The notes: generated from the letters alone by a model not told the origin. A stretch of 64,000 nt of DNA from Candidatus Poseidonia sp. (GCA_030828165.1 JAURDA010000003.1:1-64000), one strand, 5' to 3'. Positions 1 to 9,297 are shown, counted from the first letter of the stretch. Translations and numbers: made by a program.

Positions 1-616
1 ATGCAAAGAACAGGATGATGGGGAGCAGGTAGAACAGTCGGCGATGCATCCGGTGGGTCGCCTCCATGTGTTCGATGATCGAAGGCGGCATGACTTCGAT
101 GGTTGAAGAGGTTCGGCGCCGACGGTGCAATTCAACTCGCCCTTCGATGTGGGCGAGGACCTTGGGGCGGAGCGTTGGCTCACGGCTTCTTGCCTCACCC
201 CGTCCAACGATGTATTTCACGGGGACCTCTTCTGCGAAAGGCAACGTCGCAGCGACGATGGCCAAGGCTTGCGTTGAATTGTGCAGGTCGATGCGGACGT
301 TTCGTCCATCGCTGCGCACATGGCTTAACGCCCTCCATTTTCCTTGCCCTTCGTTGTACGGTTCCAGCACCGCTCGAACCGCTTCCAACGGGTCGGCGGG
401 GGGCGGTGGAGGTGCACGCCGCCACGCCAACATCGGACCGAGGAAAACAGCGCAAACCAGCGGCGTGATGCACATGAATTCAACCAACTGCATCAGTTCG
501 TCCGGTTGGGTGAGGGCCGAGACCACGGCAAGGGAGAAGCCGAGGAACAACCCGATGAAGCCCCCGGCTTGCAGGCCGGTGACCAGACCAACACGAGGGG
601 GTGGGTCGACGACCAT
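1..616 (-). CDS. Partial integral membrane protein of unknown function (3' end outside window)
   Basis: Direct translation of the minus strand gives 205 open codons running off the left edge. The ATG at 616-614 follows an in-frame TGA 7 codons upstream, with a GGAG between them. The protein begins MVVDPPPRVG and has two hydrophobic segments at about residues 9-35 and 43-67. A proline-rich linker (RRAPPPPPAD) follows, then a soluble region of about 110 residues rich in Arg and Glu, and the start of a third hydrophobic segment (LFYLLPIILFF) at the edge. I do not recognise a family. It is divergent from the DUF2085 gene, so the 81 bases between them should hold both promoters. Confidence 0.6.
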   Translation of the reverse strand, partial: MVVDPPPRVGLVTGLQAGGFIGLFLGFSLAVVSALTQPDELMQLVEFMCITPLVCAVFLGPMLAWRRAPPPPPADPLEAVRAVLEPYNEGQGKWRALSHVRSDGRNVRIDLHNSTQALAIVAATLPFAEEVPVKYIVGRGEARSREPTLRPKVLAHIEGRVELHRRRRTSSTIEVMPPSIIEHMEATHRMHRRLFYLLPIILFFA

Positions 617-697
617 GAAGCGGGGGAAGGCTCCTCAAGCATTGAAGTCTTGGCTGGTCGGGCAAAGAATCAAGTCATTCCGTACCCAAACACCGCC

Positions 698-1474
698 ATG
701 GAGCCCAACGGCTTGGACCACCGTAACGCTGAAGCAAAGGTGGGCCGATGGGTGATGGCGGTTTGCGGTTTTTTCCTGCTCTCGTTTTTTGTTGCACCCC
801 TTACCCTCGATCCGGGCACGGTTACCAGCTTGGGGGCGCGCGCCAACGCCATCGATTACTTGGGCACGGAGGGCTGGGGCTCAAGCGGGAACGAACCCGT
901 CCCTGCACACACGCATGAAGATGACAAGCAGCACGATCACGGGCAGTTGGCGTGGGGTGAAATCAATCCGTACGCTGCCCTCATCTACGGGTTTGGGGAT
1001 TTGAACTGCCACCAGAAACACGAACGTTCCTGGGAAGTAAACAACAACCAACTTCCTGTCTGCACCCGCGATATCGGGATTTTCATGGGTCTTTTTGTCG
1101 GGGGCGTGGTCTTCTCACGGAGGGGTTGGAATCGCTGGACGGTTCGCGATACGTGCCTCTCCCTCTTTCCGGATGCTTGGTTGAAAACGACCTACGAAAA
1201 AAATCGAAGGACGTTGGTTTGGTTGGCTTGCGGTTTGCTTCTTTGCATGCCGTTGATCTTCGACGGATTTCTCCAATTGCTGACCTCGTATGAATCAACG
1301 AACCTGAAACGCGTGCTCACGGGTATCCCCTTCGGCTTCGGTCTAGGGGTGTTGCTGTGCGGGATGTTCTCGGCACGAGCCCAAGCCTTCCTCGGGGCAG
1401 GGCAGGTTCTTTTGCCGGGCAATGCTACCTTTGTGCTCGCAAAACGCGAGGCCAATGATCAGGACGAGGAATGA
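698..1474 (+). CDS. DUF2085-type membrane protein
   Basis: 258 residues from the ATG at 698; the upstream extension of the frame is Arg/Glu-rich nonsense overlapping the minus-strand gene at 1-616, so I reject it. The N-terminus has a membrane segment (VMAVCGFFLLSFFV). The family signature follows: CHQKHERS and then CTRDIGIFMG, matching the conserved His/Cys motifs of DUF2085 proteins. Further membrane segments are LVWLACGLLLCMPLIF and GIPFGFGLGVLLCGMF. Function is unknown in the family; the conserved CHQ and CxRD motifs suggest metal or redox chemistry in the membrane, which is inference. Its 3' end overlaps the convergent thymidylate kinase gene by 16 bases. Confidence 0.75.
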   Translation: MEPNGLDHRNAEAKVGRWVMAVCGFFLLSFFVAPLTLDPGTVTSLGARANAIDYLGTEGWGSSGNEPVPAHTHEDDKQHDHGQLAWGEINPYAALIYGFGDLNCHQKHERSWEVNNNQLPVCTRDIGIFMGLFVGGVVFSRRGWNRWTVRDTCLSLFPDAWLKTTYEKNRRTLVWLACGLLLCMPLIFDGFLQLLTSYESTNLKRVLTGIPFGFGLGVLLCGMFSARAQAFLGAGQVLLPGNATFVLAKREANDQDEE

Positions 1475-2826
1475 GTCGGTGGTGGCATCGACCACCACAC
1501 CTCAAGTTCGGCTGGGGTGGTCGGAAGCGGGCACCCTTCGTGACCGCTTGTCAAGATGGCCAAGCGGTGGCTGATGTCGCTTGCAGCCTTGGTGAGCGCA
1601 GGAGCTATTTCCTTCCCGTCTGCGGTGGAAAACACGTCGCTTAGAGCCCCCTCCCAAGGAGCGGTGGGGTTCGCCCTCCGCCAGCTTGCAAGCGAGGAGC
1701 GCAACGGCCACATGGCGAGCGTTAAGCGGGCGAAACCAAGCCGTTCATCCCGAAGTTTGAACAGTTGTGCATCGGTAAACGGCGTGTGATTTTGCTGCTT
1801 GTGAACCCAATTTTCCACCAGAAGCCACTTGATGAGCCGTTGTGTGTGACGTTGGGTCACCATTCTCACGGGCCCGAGGGAGGCATGGAGGCGAGGAACT
1901 TCGCTCGAACCCACCATCAAGGAAAGGGTGCCGAGAATGGACCAGCAAGAATGCGCCATTGGGGTCGCCGGAACGTCGTTGTCTTGAGCGGACGCCGTGG
2001 GCCAGTTGTCCTCGGCATCCTGCATCCATTGTGCTGGCGATTTGCCCCCGAGCCATCCGATATGAATGGCGGTACGTTCTTGGGGCGCTCCGGGAAGGCG
2101 TCGTTGTTTTTTGACATCGTGTACCAATCCGTTCAGCAGATTTCGGTCAACAAGATCCAAATCGGTGTTTAACGGGGCCGGTTTTCGATTGAAGAATCGT
2201 CGCAGCTCCCTTCTCAATTTGCTCTTGAGTTCATCCAATCCCCCTTCGTTCATGATCGGGCCGACCACGGTGCACTGGTGGAAAGGAGCCGGAACCGTGC
2301 TCCCCTCGGCGAAAAGCTCGTGAAAGCCCTGACGAATCGTGGTTTGAATCTCTTCCGTCTCAAAATATTCTTGCTTCTGGCTGGTCATTCTCAGCGTTCC
2401 CGAACGGATTCGTTTCATGGCTTTCTCGGGGTCGCAATCAATCCAAAACACGAGGTCGGGAATCATGGCGGCAGCGTTCATGCTCGCCACCTGTTCAACG
2501 CCCAAGTCGCCGACAACGCCCTGGTAGATGAGCGAGGAGTGGATATTCCGGTCCGAGACCACGACCGCTCCCCGCTGAAGATGCGGTCGAATGAAGGTGT
2601 GGGAATGGTCCAATCGGTCGGCGGCAAAGAGACCCGCTTCTTCGAGCGGGGTTTTGTTACCGAGTTTGACCGATGCGAGGGCCAATTTCCCCAATTCACT
2701 GTGGCGACGAGGTTCGTGCGTCATGACGACCTCGGGAAAGGGAAACTCAGCAAGCAATTCGCCAAGGATTCGTGCGGCTTCGCCTTTTCCGGAGCCGTCT
2801 CCCCCCTCGACCGAGATCAGGTACAT
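1459..2826 (-). CDS. tmk: Thymidylate kinase with large C-terminal extension
   Basis: dTMP kinase phosphorylates dTMP to dTDP in DNA precursor synthesis. The first 210 or so residues carry the family motifs: P-loop GGDGSGKG (residues 8-15), substrate motif EPRR, the DR motif in DRNIHSSLIYQG (about 92-103), and a LID-like Arg/Lys segment near 143-152. Typical Tmk has about 200-215 residues; this one has 455. The extra 240 residues are not recognised; they are mostly helical-looking, with a segment RHTQRLIKWLLVENW that could be part of a helical bundle or wHTH. The start MYLISVEGGDG matches the family start. It lies 2 bases after the stop of the upstream membrane protein on the same strand, suggesting co-transcription. 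Confidence 0.85.
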   Translation of the reverse strand: MYLISVEGGDGSGKGEAARILGELLAEFPFPEVVMTHEPRRHSELGKLALASVKLGNKTPLEEAGLFAADRLDHSHTFIRPHLQRGAVVVSDRNIHSSLIYQGVVGDLGVEQVASMNAAAMIPDLVFWIDCDPEKAMKRIRSGTLRMTSQKQEYFETEEIQTTIRQGFHELFAEGSTVPAPFHQCTVVGPIMNEGGLDELKSKLRRELRRFFNRKPAPLNTDLDLVDRNLLNGLVHDVKKQRRLPGAPQERTAIHIGWLGGKSPAQWMQDAEDNWPTASAQDNDVPATPMAHSCWSILGTLSLMVGSSEVPRLHASLGPVRMVTQRHTQRLIKWLLVENWVHKQQNHTPFTDAQLFKLRDERLGFARLTLAMWPLRSSLASWRRANPTAPWEGALSDVFSTADGKEIAPALTKAASDISHRLAILTSGHEGCPLPTTPAELEVWWSMPPPTHSSS

Positions 2827-2828
2827 GT

Positions 2829-3689
2829 TCAGTCCTCTCGACGGTCTTCAAAGTCGTCTCTTGCGAAGACGTTGATCACCATTCCAAACAGGATGAGCGC
2901 AGGCCCTACGATGATGAGTCCACGGCTGAACAACGCCAAGCCAGCAAGGTATTGGCTTCGTCGGTAGTGCTTTCCTCGTCGTATTTCAACCGCCGATTGG
3001 ATGCCGAACAACGCAGCGATAACCGTAATGAGGCCGATGGCGCTTGAGAGCGCCACGGCGTTGTCCAAGGTCCATCCATCAACGCGTTGTTCGTTGTTCT
3101 CGTACCGAGTACCCTCTCCGGGTTTCATCGTGACGGGATCCAAACCGACGTTGTCCGGGAGGAAGGTCCTTTCCACGGTTTCGTAACCGGTTTTGGAGAA
3201 GACGATGACGTGAATATCTTGTTTTACGTTGTCCATCGTGTAATGGCCAAATTGGTCCGTCACGGCTTCCTGAAGCAAGATCCTCGAACCTTCTTCAAGC
3301 AACTGAACCGTGACGCCCTCGACGCCAGAGCCGTCAACGTCCTCAAGTGCTGTTCCCGAGATGTCAACGGATTCTTGTTCAGCAAAAAGAGAGGTGTTCA
3401 GCAATTCGCTGGGGTTGCCTTGGAGAATGAGTGCGCCGCTGATGATGCCCAAAATGCTCCCGAGAAGAATCAGCGTCGCAGCGAGGTTCCGCCAGCGGTC
3501 AGCATCCCGATCGAGCATTTCCATCCACTCGTCGTTCGCTTGTTCGGCCTCAACGAGGGTTTGAGAGACTACGAGCTCTTCTTCTCCCGCTTCGGCTTCA
3601 ACGGTGACTTGTCCGGTGAGGTTTGCTGTTTTTTTTGCCTTGACACGTTCGCGAAGGGCGAGCATGCGCTGTTCACGGTCTTCGTCCAT
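2829..3689 (-). CDS. Membrane protein with carboxypeptidase-regulatory-like (Ig-fold) domain
   Basis: 286 residues. A charged cytoplasmic N-terminus (1-70) precedes a membrane segment (LAATLILLGSILGIISGALIL). A beta-rich external domain follows: the pattern ISGTALEDVDGSGVEGVTVQL ... GHYTMDNV ... KTGYETVERTF is typical of CarboxypepD_reg/DUF2012-like modules, which present a beta-sandwich. Two C-terminal membrane segments (AIGLITVIAALFGI and RGLIIVGPALILFGMVI) end with an acidic tail. Function unknown; a cell-surface sensor or scaffold is possible. Upstream of tmk on the same strand, 2 bases apart. Confidence 0.65.
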   Translation of the reverse strand: MDEDREQRMLALRERVKAKKTANLTGQVTVEAEAGEEELVVSQTLVEAEQANDEWMEMLDRDADRWRNLAATLILLGSILGIISGALILQGNPSELLNTSLFAEQESVDISGTALEDVDGSGVEGVTVQLLEEGSRILLQEAVTDQFGHYTMDNVKQDIHVIVFSKTGYETVERTFLPDNVGLDPVTMKPGEGTRYENNEQRVDGWTLDNAVALSSAIGLITVIAALFGIQSAVEIRRGKHYRRSQYLAGLALFSRGLIIVGPALILFGMVINVFARDDFEDRRED

Positions 3690-3759
3690 GCATTCCCCTC
3701 CTAGCGCGACGATACCATGCGCGGATATGACCTCTTTCCATGTTTCCCGCGCATGTTCC

Positions 3760-4959
3760 TCATCCTTTCCTGCTGGTTTCGAGCAACAAGAGGCCGAAGC
3801 TGACGATGATCAGCGTCGCCAATCCTGCCATCGCCATCCTCGGGTTTCCGCCGCCCTCAACCTCCTCTTCGTCGCTTGGAGGGGGCGATGGCTCTTCTTG
3901 GTGAGGTTCGGTTGAATCTTCGCTCGTGACGATGCCCACGAACGCACCGGTTCGCAGACCCAATTCCACCAAGCGACCGACCTGCTCGAGTGAGGTCGCA
4001 CTGACTTTGTCGGGCGTGTCTTCCATGGTGTGCCATAGACTGCCGAATGAATAGGGCGTCGGTTCTCCGTATTCAGGGTCCATGATGTCGATGCTCGGAA
4101 TGTTGCGGACATGGGTGTGGTAATGGTCGTCAAGCACGCCGACTTCGATATCGTATTGCACGATGTCAAGTCCAGCCGCTCCGTTGCAGTCGTTCGTGTC
4201 GGCAACCAGGCCCAAGGCTTCAGCAAGGCGCACCGTTCGCTCTTTTAGGGTCTCGTTACCGGGGTTGATGTTGCGAAGTTGAAGGTGAGCATCGCCGACC
4301 ATGTCCAACAACACAAAGGCCTCGGTGTTCGCAATTTCCTCCGTGGAGAGATTTTCTGCCCACGCCTCTGCGCCCACCGTGAAGTTTTGATTTTGGTCTT
4401 CGGCGTCGTTGAGGAAGAGGACAACGTCGTACGATAAGTTCAGGCCGGGAACGATCGTCGCCAACTCGAGCAAAACCGCCACGCCGCTTGCGCCGTCGTT
4501 CGCTCCGGGCACCGGAAGACTCCGGTTTGTTTCGTTGAGGTCTTTGTCGGCGATGTTTCTGGAGTCGTAATGGGCTGCCAGGACCACTTGTCGCCCCTGT
4601 GAGCCGGGGGCCGTCCACCGAGCCTCGATGTTGGTCAGGTTCATCCCGTGTCGTTCGTGAACCGTCTGTTGGACCTGCCAACCCGCTTGGGAGAGGGTTG
4701 CGTTGACGTGTTCCCGAAAGGCCAGCGAAGCGTTTGATTCAGGCACGCGAGGTCCGAGCGAAACCTGCCATTGCACCGTGGCGTTTGCTTGGCTTCCGTT
4801 GAACAGCAGTTCGTCGACTCGTTCGCAGAGTGGATCGCTATCCGTCGGCCATGCGACGGCCGGTTCCTCGGCCCCGCTCAGCGGAGCCAAGGCTAAGGCG
4901 AGCACGAAGAGCACCGTCGCCCGCTTTCGTTGGAAACGAGGGCGGTTGCGTTGATGCAT
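3760..4959 (-). CDS. Exported M28-family zinc aminopeptidase / glutaminyl cyclase-like protein
   Basis: 399 residues with an N-terminal signal peptide (KRATVLFVLALALAPLSGA). M28 zinc ligands are visible: AHYDS (about 127-131), GANDGASG (about 150), an acidic pair in LNDAEDQ, LLDMVGD, and a late His in LWHTMEDT. The LWHTMEDTPDK segment resembles the glutaminyl-peptide cyclotransferase branch of M28. Several N-x-S/T sequons fit an external protein. The C-terminus has a Pro/Glu-rich linker and a membrane anchor (MAGLATLIIVSFGLLLLE), so the enzyme is probably tethered outside the cell to degrade or modify peptides. A TATA box (GTATTTAAG, minus strand) is centred 27 bases before the ATG, predicting a leaderless mRNA. 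Confidence 0.8.
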   Translation of the reverse strand: MHQRNRPRFQRKRATVLFVLALALAPLSGAEEPAVAWPTDSDPLCERVDELLFNGSQANATVQWQVSLGPRVPESNASLAFREHVNATLSQAGWQVQQTVHERHGMNLTNIEARWTAPGSQGRQVVLAAHYDSRNIADKDLNETNRSLPVPGANDGASGVAVLLELATIVPGLNLSYDVVLFLNDAEDQNQNFTVGAEAWAENLSTEEIANTEAFVLLDMVGDAHLQLRNINPGNETLKERTVRLAEALGLVADTNDCNGAAGLDIVQYDIEVGVLDDHYHTHVRNIPSIDIMDPEYGEPTPYSFGSLWHTMEDTPDKVSATSLEQVGRLVELGLRTGAFVGIVTSEDSTEPHQEEPSPPPSDEEEVEGGGNPRMAMAGLATLIIVSFGLLLLETSRKG

Positions 4960-4981
4960 GGTGATGCCTCCACCACGGACT

Positions 4982-4990
4982 CTTAAATAC
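4982..4990. promoter_or_regulatory. TATA box, possibly shared by divergent genes
   Basis: CTTAAATAC on plus, GTATTTAAG on minus. It lies 27 bases from the M28 ATG (4959) and 37 from the TTG at 5023 of the PKD protein, both suitable for archaeal transcription start sites about 25 bases from the box. Confidence 0.5.
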
Positions 4991-5022
4991 CTCCTTTCGC
5001 TTCGTCAAATTAGAAACCTGTC

Positions 5023-8000
5023 TTGCGTTTCTCAACGGTGATTCAATTGTCGGAACGGCGTTCTAGTCTTGCGATTTTCTTTGTGGCGATGATGGTCCTT
5101 TCCACCACCCTTCCTTTCACGCTCAGCGCCAGCGCAGAAGGCGAGCGTGAATCCGCCTCCTCGCCGACCTACGACGCCGGTGGTCTCGTCATCGGTGACC
5201 TTGACGAATTCGACCCCAGTACAGGGAGTGAGTATCTGTTTATTCACGAAGAAGAGCCCGTGGTTTCCGCCACCTCCTTCATGCGTCAAGCATGGATTGA
5301 TGCCGGCCGTCCGGGCGTCGAAGAAATGGTGGTTGAGCCCTCCTTGGGCCGTTCCGGCGGCCGGGCGTGCACGCCTCATTCGGTCGGGGACAGTTTGACG
5401 GTGAACACCGCCGGCGGACAAATCTCGGCATATGTTGCGAAAACCACCACCAGCGTGGCCTTCATCGTTCAAAGCGGGCGAACGCTCTCCTCCACGGTCC
5501 TGAACAACCTCGCAAGCACCTGGGACTCCACCATCTACCCCACGATGACGACCTATTACGGCAAGGATTACCAAGACGGTCGTGGGCTCGCTCCTCCGGA
5601 CGTTGACAACAACTGTCAGGTGCAGATCATCATCTACGACATCGACGGCGCCTACAACACCGGCGGCTACTTTGCCCCGTCGTTCGCAAGTTCCCGAGAG
5701 GCGGTGTTCGTCGACTTTGCTGACATCACCCTTAGTTGGGGGAAATCCATCCTCGCTCACGAACTTGAACACCTGTTGCACAACGCCCTCGACCCGTACG
5801 AGAATCTGTGGATTGATGAAGGAAACGCTGACGTAGCGATTTACCTCTGCTTCGGTGCCGATTCGACGCTGAGAGGTCACGTGAACGCTTGGACGGGCTC
5901 ACCCGAGCAATCGGTTCGCTGGTGGAATCAACGCATTGCGGACTACGGCGCAGGATACCTCTTCACGATGTATCTCGCAGAACATTTGGGTGGCGGACCG
6001 GCTGTTCGGCAACTGGTTCAGGATTCCGCCACGGGCGGACGGGGCGTTGAAAACCTCCTCCTCTCGCCCCAAGCAGGACAAGTCGGCCTCTTGGGCCGAA
6101 CCATGAACGAAGCCTTTGCGAACTTTAGCGTCGCCGTGACCTTGGATTCCGACCAGGGGATCTACGGTTTCCCGAACCTCGATTTGAACCCTGTCTGCAC
6201 TGGAGGGGCGTTCTGCCGTGCTCAAGCCACGGAATCCAACAGCGACTGGTCTGCCCCATGGTCGTCGACCGGCAACACGCTTGAGGGATGGGGGATTCGC
6301 TCGTTCAAATTCACCCCGGGAAGCGCCTCCCCCGCACCGCTTACGCTTCGCCTCACGGCGGACAAGAGCCAATTTGAGGGCGTTGTGGTGACGAAAGCGA
6401 CAACCGACGGACGTTGGTCGGTGAGCGAGTTGAATTTTGTCAACAACGTCGCTACTGGACTTGTTCCAGGATTTGGGAACCTCACCGACGAAGTTTGGGT
6501 CATCACCTGGTATGCGAGCACGGTGGCGGATTGCGATTACACCTCCTGTGGTCCTTCCTATCCGACGGGTATCGTCGATGTTGAGGCCGCACGAATCACC
6601 TCACCGGCCACCATCTCGCTGAACAACACCGTCCTCTCCGACCGCGACGGCGACGGGCTCGACGATACGGTGAACATCAACTACGGCGTCCTTTCCAACG
6701 CTTTCTTCGAAGACCTTGACGTTGAGATTCATGTCCGAGACAACGCCGGAAACGTCGTTGACAGCATCACGGATCGCATCGCTGCTGGTGGAGGTGTTGA
6801 TGTTCCCGGGTCCGTTTATTTCACCGCCCCACTCAACGACCAATACACCTTTTCCATGGTGATGAAAGACATGCTTGGGGACGTGGTCGATACGCTCCAG
6901 ACATCGCCTCAGGTTCTCAACAACATGAAGCCTGTCGCCAACGGCACGGTTTCGATGAACGACGTTCAAACGTGGGAAAACATCCAGTTCCTTGGTGGCG
7001 GCTTTGATGCTTGGGGCCTATCCGTGGACAACAACAGTCTCCCCTATCTCGATGCGCCAACGGCGTACGCTTGGGTGTTTGGCGATAACGGTTCGTCCAA
7101 CCTCAAATCCCCAATGCGCTCCTACACCGATGTCGGTTCGTACAACGCCACGCTGAGGGTTCAAGACCAGGGCGGTTCGTGGTCGGAAACGCAGGTTCTC
7201 TCCATCAACGTCTCTGATGACTCCCAACCCGTTCCGATCATCACGGTGAACAACGTGGTCATTGACCAGGAACTTACCCTGCTCACCGGACAACGCGTGC
7301 TCTTTTCAGCCGGCCGCACGGCAGACAACGTTCCCTTGGAGTTCCTTGATTTCCAATGGGATTGGGGCGACGGGACCAGCAGCGGCGGGCAAGGCGTCTA
7401 CGCCCAACAACACGAGTGGGACGACATCAACGGTGAGAACATCACGTTCAACCTCACGCTCACGGTCTCTGACGGCATCAATTCCGCCGTCAAAACCATC
7501 CTCGTCCACATCAACAACCGAATCCCTGTGCAGATTTATGCTGAAACGATGACAACGATGACCTACACCACGCTGGTGCTTCCCGATGTTTTCGAAGACG
7601 ACGACGGAGAAATCGTCTCCTACGACTGGACGTTCACCGACGGCGTGCGTCTCGGCACCGGCATGCCTGAACGAGGTGATGATTTCTCGACCATCTCCAG
7701 CACGTCCTCAAACCCCCTTGTCGCCTGGGATACACCCGGGAACAAAACCGTCTTCCTGACCGTTACCGATGACGATGGAAGCGATGCTACGACGATGCTC
7801 AACATCGTGGTCATGAACCAACTCCCGGTGGCGACGTTTGATGTTCGTACCCTCTCAGCGATGGGTTCTCGAGAGATCGACTTCCGTGAAGAAGACGGAG
7901 AGGTCGATACGGCGTACGTGTTCGACGGGCTTGACAGCCAAGATCCCGACGGGCTCGTTGGCGATTCAAGCGACATTGAAGTTTGGAATTGGACGTTCTC

Positions 8001-9252
8001 CGACGGTACCTTTGGCGACCGACCTCAAGTCACTCACTCCTTCACCACTCCAGGCATTCACACGGTGACGTTGGTGGTGACCGACAAGCAGGGAGAGCAG
8101 AGTTTTGCTCGAACCATGACGGTTCGCATCACCAATCCGTTGCCCATCGTCAACGTCAGGATCCTTGACGGTTGGCTGGAAGGCGAGCTGATCACGACTT
8201 CAACCGTGTTCCCCGAAGGCTCCCTTCCCGATGCTTGGTCGCACACATTCAACGAGGACGGGGCCGCCGTCACGGCACCTCATCGTTTGCTGTACTTCGA
8301 CTCCGCAGGTACTCGGGACGGTGATCGCCAATTCGAAGGAAAGTACCTTCCCTTTGAAACAGAATCTCCAGACTGGAACGGCTTGGTTGAATACACGTGG
8401 GATTTCGGTGACGCCACCCCCCTTGACCACAGCGCATCTCCTTGGCACGCCTACACCCTCCCGGGAACTTACACCGTTTCGTTAACGGTGCGGGATGCCT
8501 TCGGCACGGGCGATGTCACCCGGTCGAGTTTCACGGTGGTCGTTGACCATCCACCGAGCGTGACCGAGATTTTCGTCCCAGAAACCGTGTTTTCCGAATC
8601 ATCGGCCTCGTTTAGCGCCGAGGTTTCCGACATGGAAGCCGGGTCAACGATGGAGATTTACCGAGACCTCGATGTTGAGGACGGCTCCATTACCGAGCGG
8701 GACGAGCGAATTGTCACCGATCTTACCGTTCGTTGGGATTTCGACATCGAAACGGATGAAGACGGAAACGGCGTCTTGGATGACGACTGGGTGCTCCCCG
8801 TTGCCGGCTCAACCACCCGAGCCATCAATACTTGGGACATGACGGGATATTACACTGTTCTCGTGGAAGTTTGCGACGGCATGGGTCAATGTTCGGACCT
8901 CACTCGAGACATCGAAATCGTTCCGGAGCCCGAGGGTCCACCTTCACTCTCGGAGTTTAGCGCCGAAGAATGGAAGTCTTGGATTGCTGATGCGGGCTCC
9001 GAATTGGCCACCTTCGTGGCGCTGATCGTGGTCGCCCTTATTCTGGGATGGCTGGTCATGCGAGAACCAACCCAACTCGAGGAAGAGGCCAAGGAGGCTG
9101 CGGAGACCTATTCGGACATTGAACACGTTGAATCTCAGGGTGGATTGCTCGGGATGGATCACCACCAACCGCCTCCAGCACCGAAGATTCTCTCAAAGGA
9201 CGAACGACGCAGCGACGACAGCGGTTATGTTCGGCCGTTGCGCCGTCGTTGA
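5023..9252 (+). CDS. Giant exported gluzincin-like metalloprotease with multiple PKD domains and C-terminal membrane anchor
   Basis: 1409 residues. A signal peptide (SLAIFFVAMMVLSTTLPFTLSASA) leads to a protease-like region with zinc motif HELEHLLHN (about 246-254) and a downstream Glu in WIDEGNAD (about 266), the HExxH...E arrangement of gluzincins; it looks closest to M30 hyicolysin-like proteins. From about residue 630 to 1310 there are about six PKD-type beta-sandwich repeats (WVFGDNG, WDWGDGTS, YDWTFTDG, WNWTFSDG, YTWDFGDA, VRWDFDIE, each with a later LTVxD-like strand). A membrane helix (LATFVALIVVALILGWLVM) and a charged cytoplasmic tail close the protein. Start is TTG at 5023, with GTG at 5038 as an alternative. 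Likely a surface enzyme for particle or protein degradation. Confidence 0.75.
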   Translation: MRFSTVIQLSERRSSLAIFFVAMMVLSTTLPFTLSASAEGERESASSPTYDAGGLVIGDLDEFDPSTGSEYLFIHEEEPVVSATSFMRQAWIDAGRPGVEEMVVEPSLGRSGGRACTPHSVGDSLTVNTAGGQISAYVAKTTTSVAFIVQSGRTLSSTVLNNLASTWDSTIYPTMTTYYGKDYQDGRGLAPPDVDNNCQVQIIIYDIDGAYNTGGYFAPSFASSREAVFVDFADITLSWGKSILAHELEHLLHNALDPYENLWIDEGNADVAIYLCFGADSTLRGHVNAWTGSPEQSVRWWNQRIADYGAGYLFTMYLAEHLGGGPAVRQLVQDSATGGRGVENLLLSPQAGQVGLLGRTMNEAFANFSVAVTLDSDQGIYGFPNLDLNPVCTGGAFCRAQATESNSDWSAPWSSTGNTLEGWGIRSFKFTPGSASPAPLTLRLTADKSQFEGVVVTKATTDGRWSVSELNFVNNVATGLVPGFGNLTDEVWVITWYASTVADCDYTSCGPSYPTGIVDVEAARITSPATISLNNTVLSDRDGDGLDDTVNINYGVLSNAFFEDLDVEIHVRDNAGNVVDSITDRIAAGGGVDVPGSVYFTAPLNDQYTFSMVMKDMLGDVVDTLQTSPQVLNNMKPVANGTVSMNDVQTWENIQFLGGGFDAWGLSVDNNSLPYLDAPTAYAWVFGDNGSSNLKSPMRSYTDVGSYNATLRVQDQGGSWSETQVLSINVSDDSQPVPIITVNNVVIDQELTLLTGQRVLFSAGRTADNVPLEFLDFQWDWGDGTSSGGQGVYAQQHEWDDINGENITFNLTLTVSDGINSAVKTILVHINNRIPVQIYAETMTTMTYTTLVLPDVFEDDDGEIVSYDWTFTDGVRLGTGMPERGDDFSTISSTSSNPLVAWDTPGNKTVFLTVTDDDGSDATTMLNIVVMNQLPVATFDVRTLSAMGSREIDFREEDGEVDTAYVFDGLDSQDPDGLVGDSSDIEVWNWTFSDGTFGDRPQVTHSFTTPGIHTVTLVVTDKQGEQSFARTMTVRITNPLPIVNVRILDGWLEGELITTSTVFPEGSLPDAWSHTFNEDGAAVTAPHRLLYFDSAGTRDGDRQFEGKYLPFETESPDWNGLVEYTWDFGDATPLDHSASPWHAYTLPGTYTVSLTVRDAFGTGDVTRSSFTVVVDHPPSVTEIFVPETVFSESSASFSAEVSDMEAGSTMEIYRDLDVEDGSITERDERIVTDLTVRWDFDIETDEDGNGVLDDDWVLPVAGSTTRAINTWDMTGYYTVLVEVCDGMGQCSDLTRDIEIVPEPEGPPSLSEFSAEEWKSWIADAGSELATFVALIVVALILGWLVMREPTQLEEEAKEAAETYSDIEHVESQGGLLGMDHHQPPPAPKILSKDERRSDDSGYVRPLRRR

Positions 9253-9260
9253 GCAATCTC

Positions 9261-9288
9261 CTATAACCTCCAAGTATTCGTTGAGGTT
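9261..9288 (+). promoter_or_regulatory. TATA box and overlapping hairpin before the 9298 gene
   Basis: CTATAAC at 9261-9267 is 34 bases before the ATG at 9298. It overlaps an imperfect inverted repeat, AACCTCCAA (9265-9273) and TTGAGGTT (9281-9288), with one bulged base. The hairpin may act on read-through RNA from the PKD gene or as an operator. Confidence 0.35.
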
Positions 9289-9297
9289 GGTGAATCC

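Noticed and set aside
344-697. Extension of the DUF2085 protein upstream of ATG 698
   Set aside because: Overlaps the minus-strand membrane protein at 1-616 and is charged low-complexity sequence without homology to the family.
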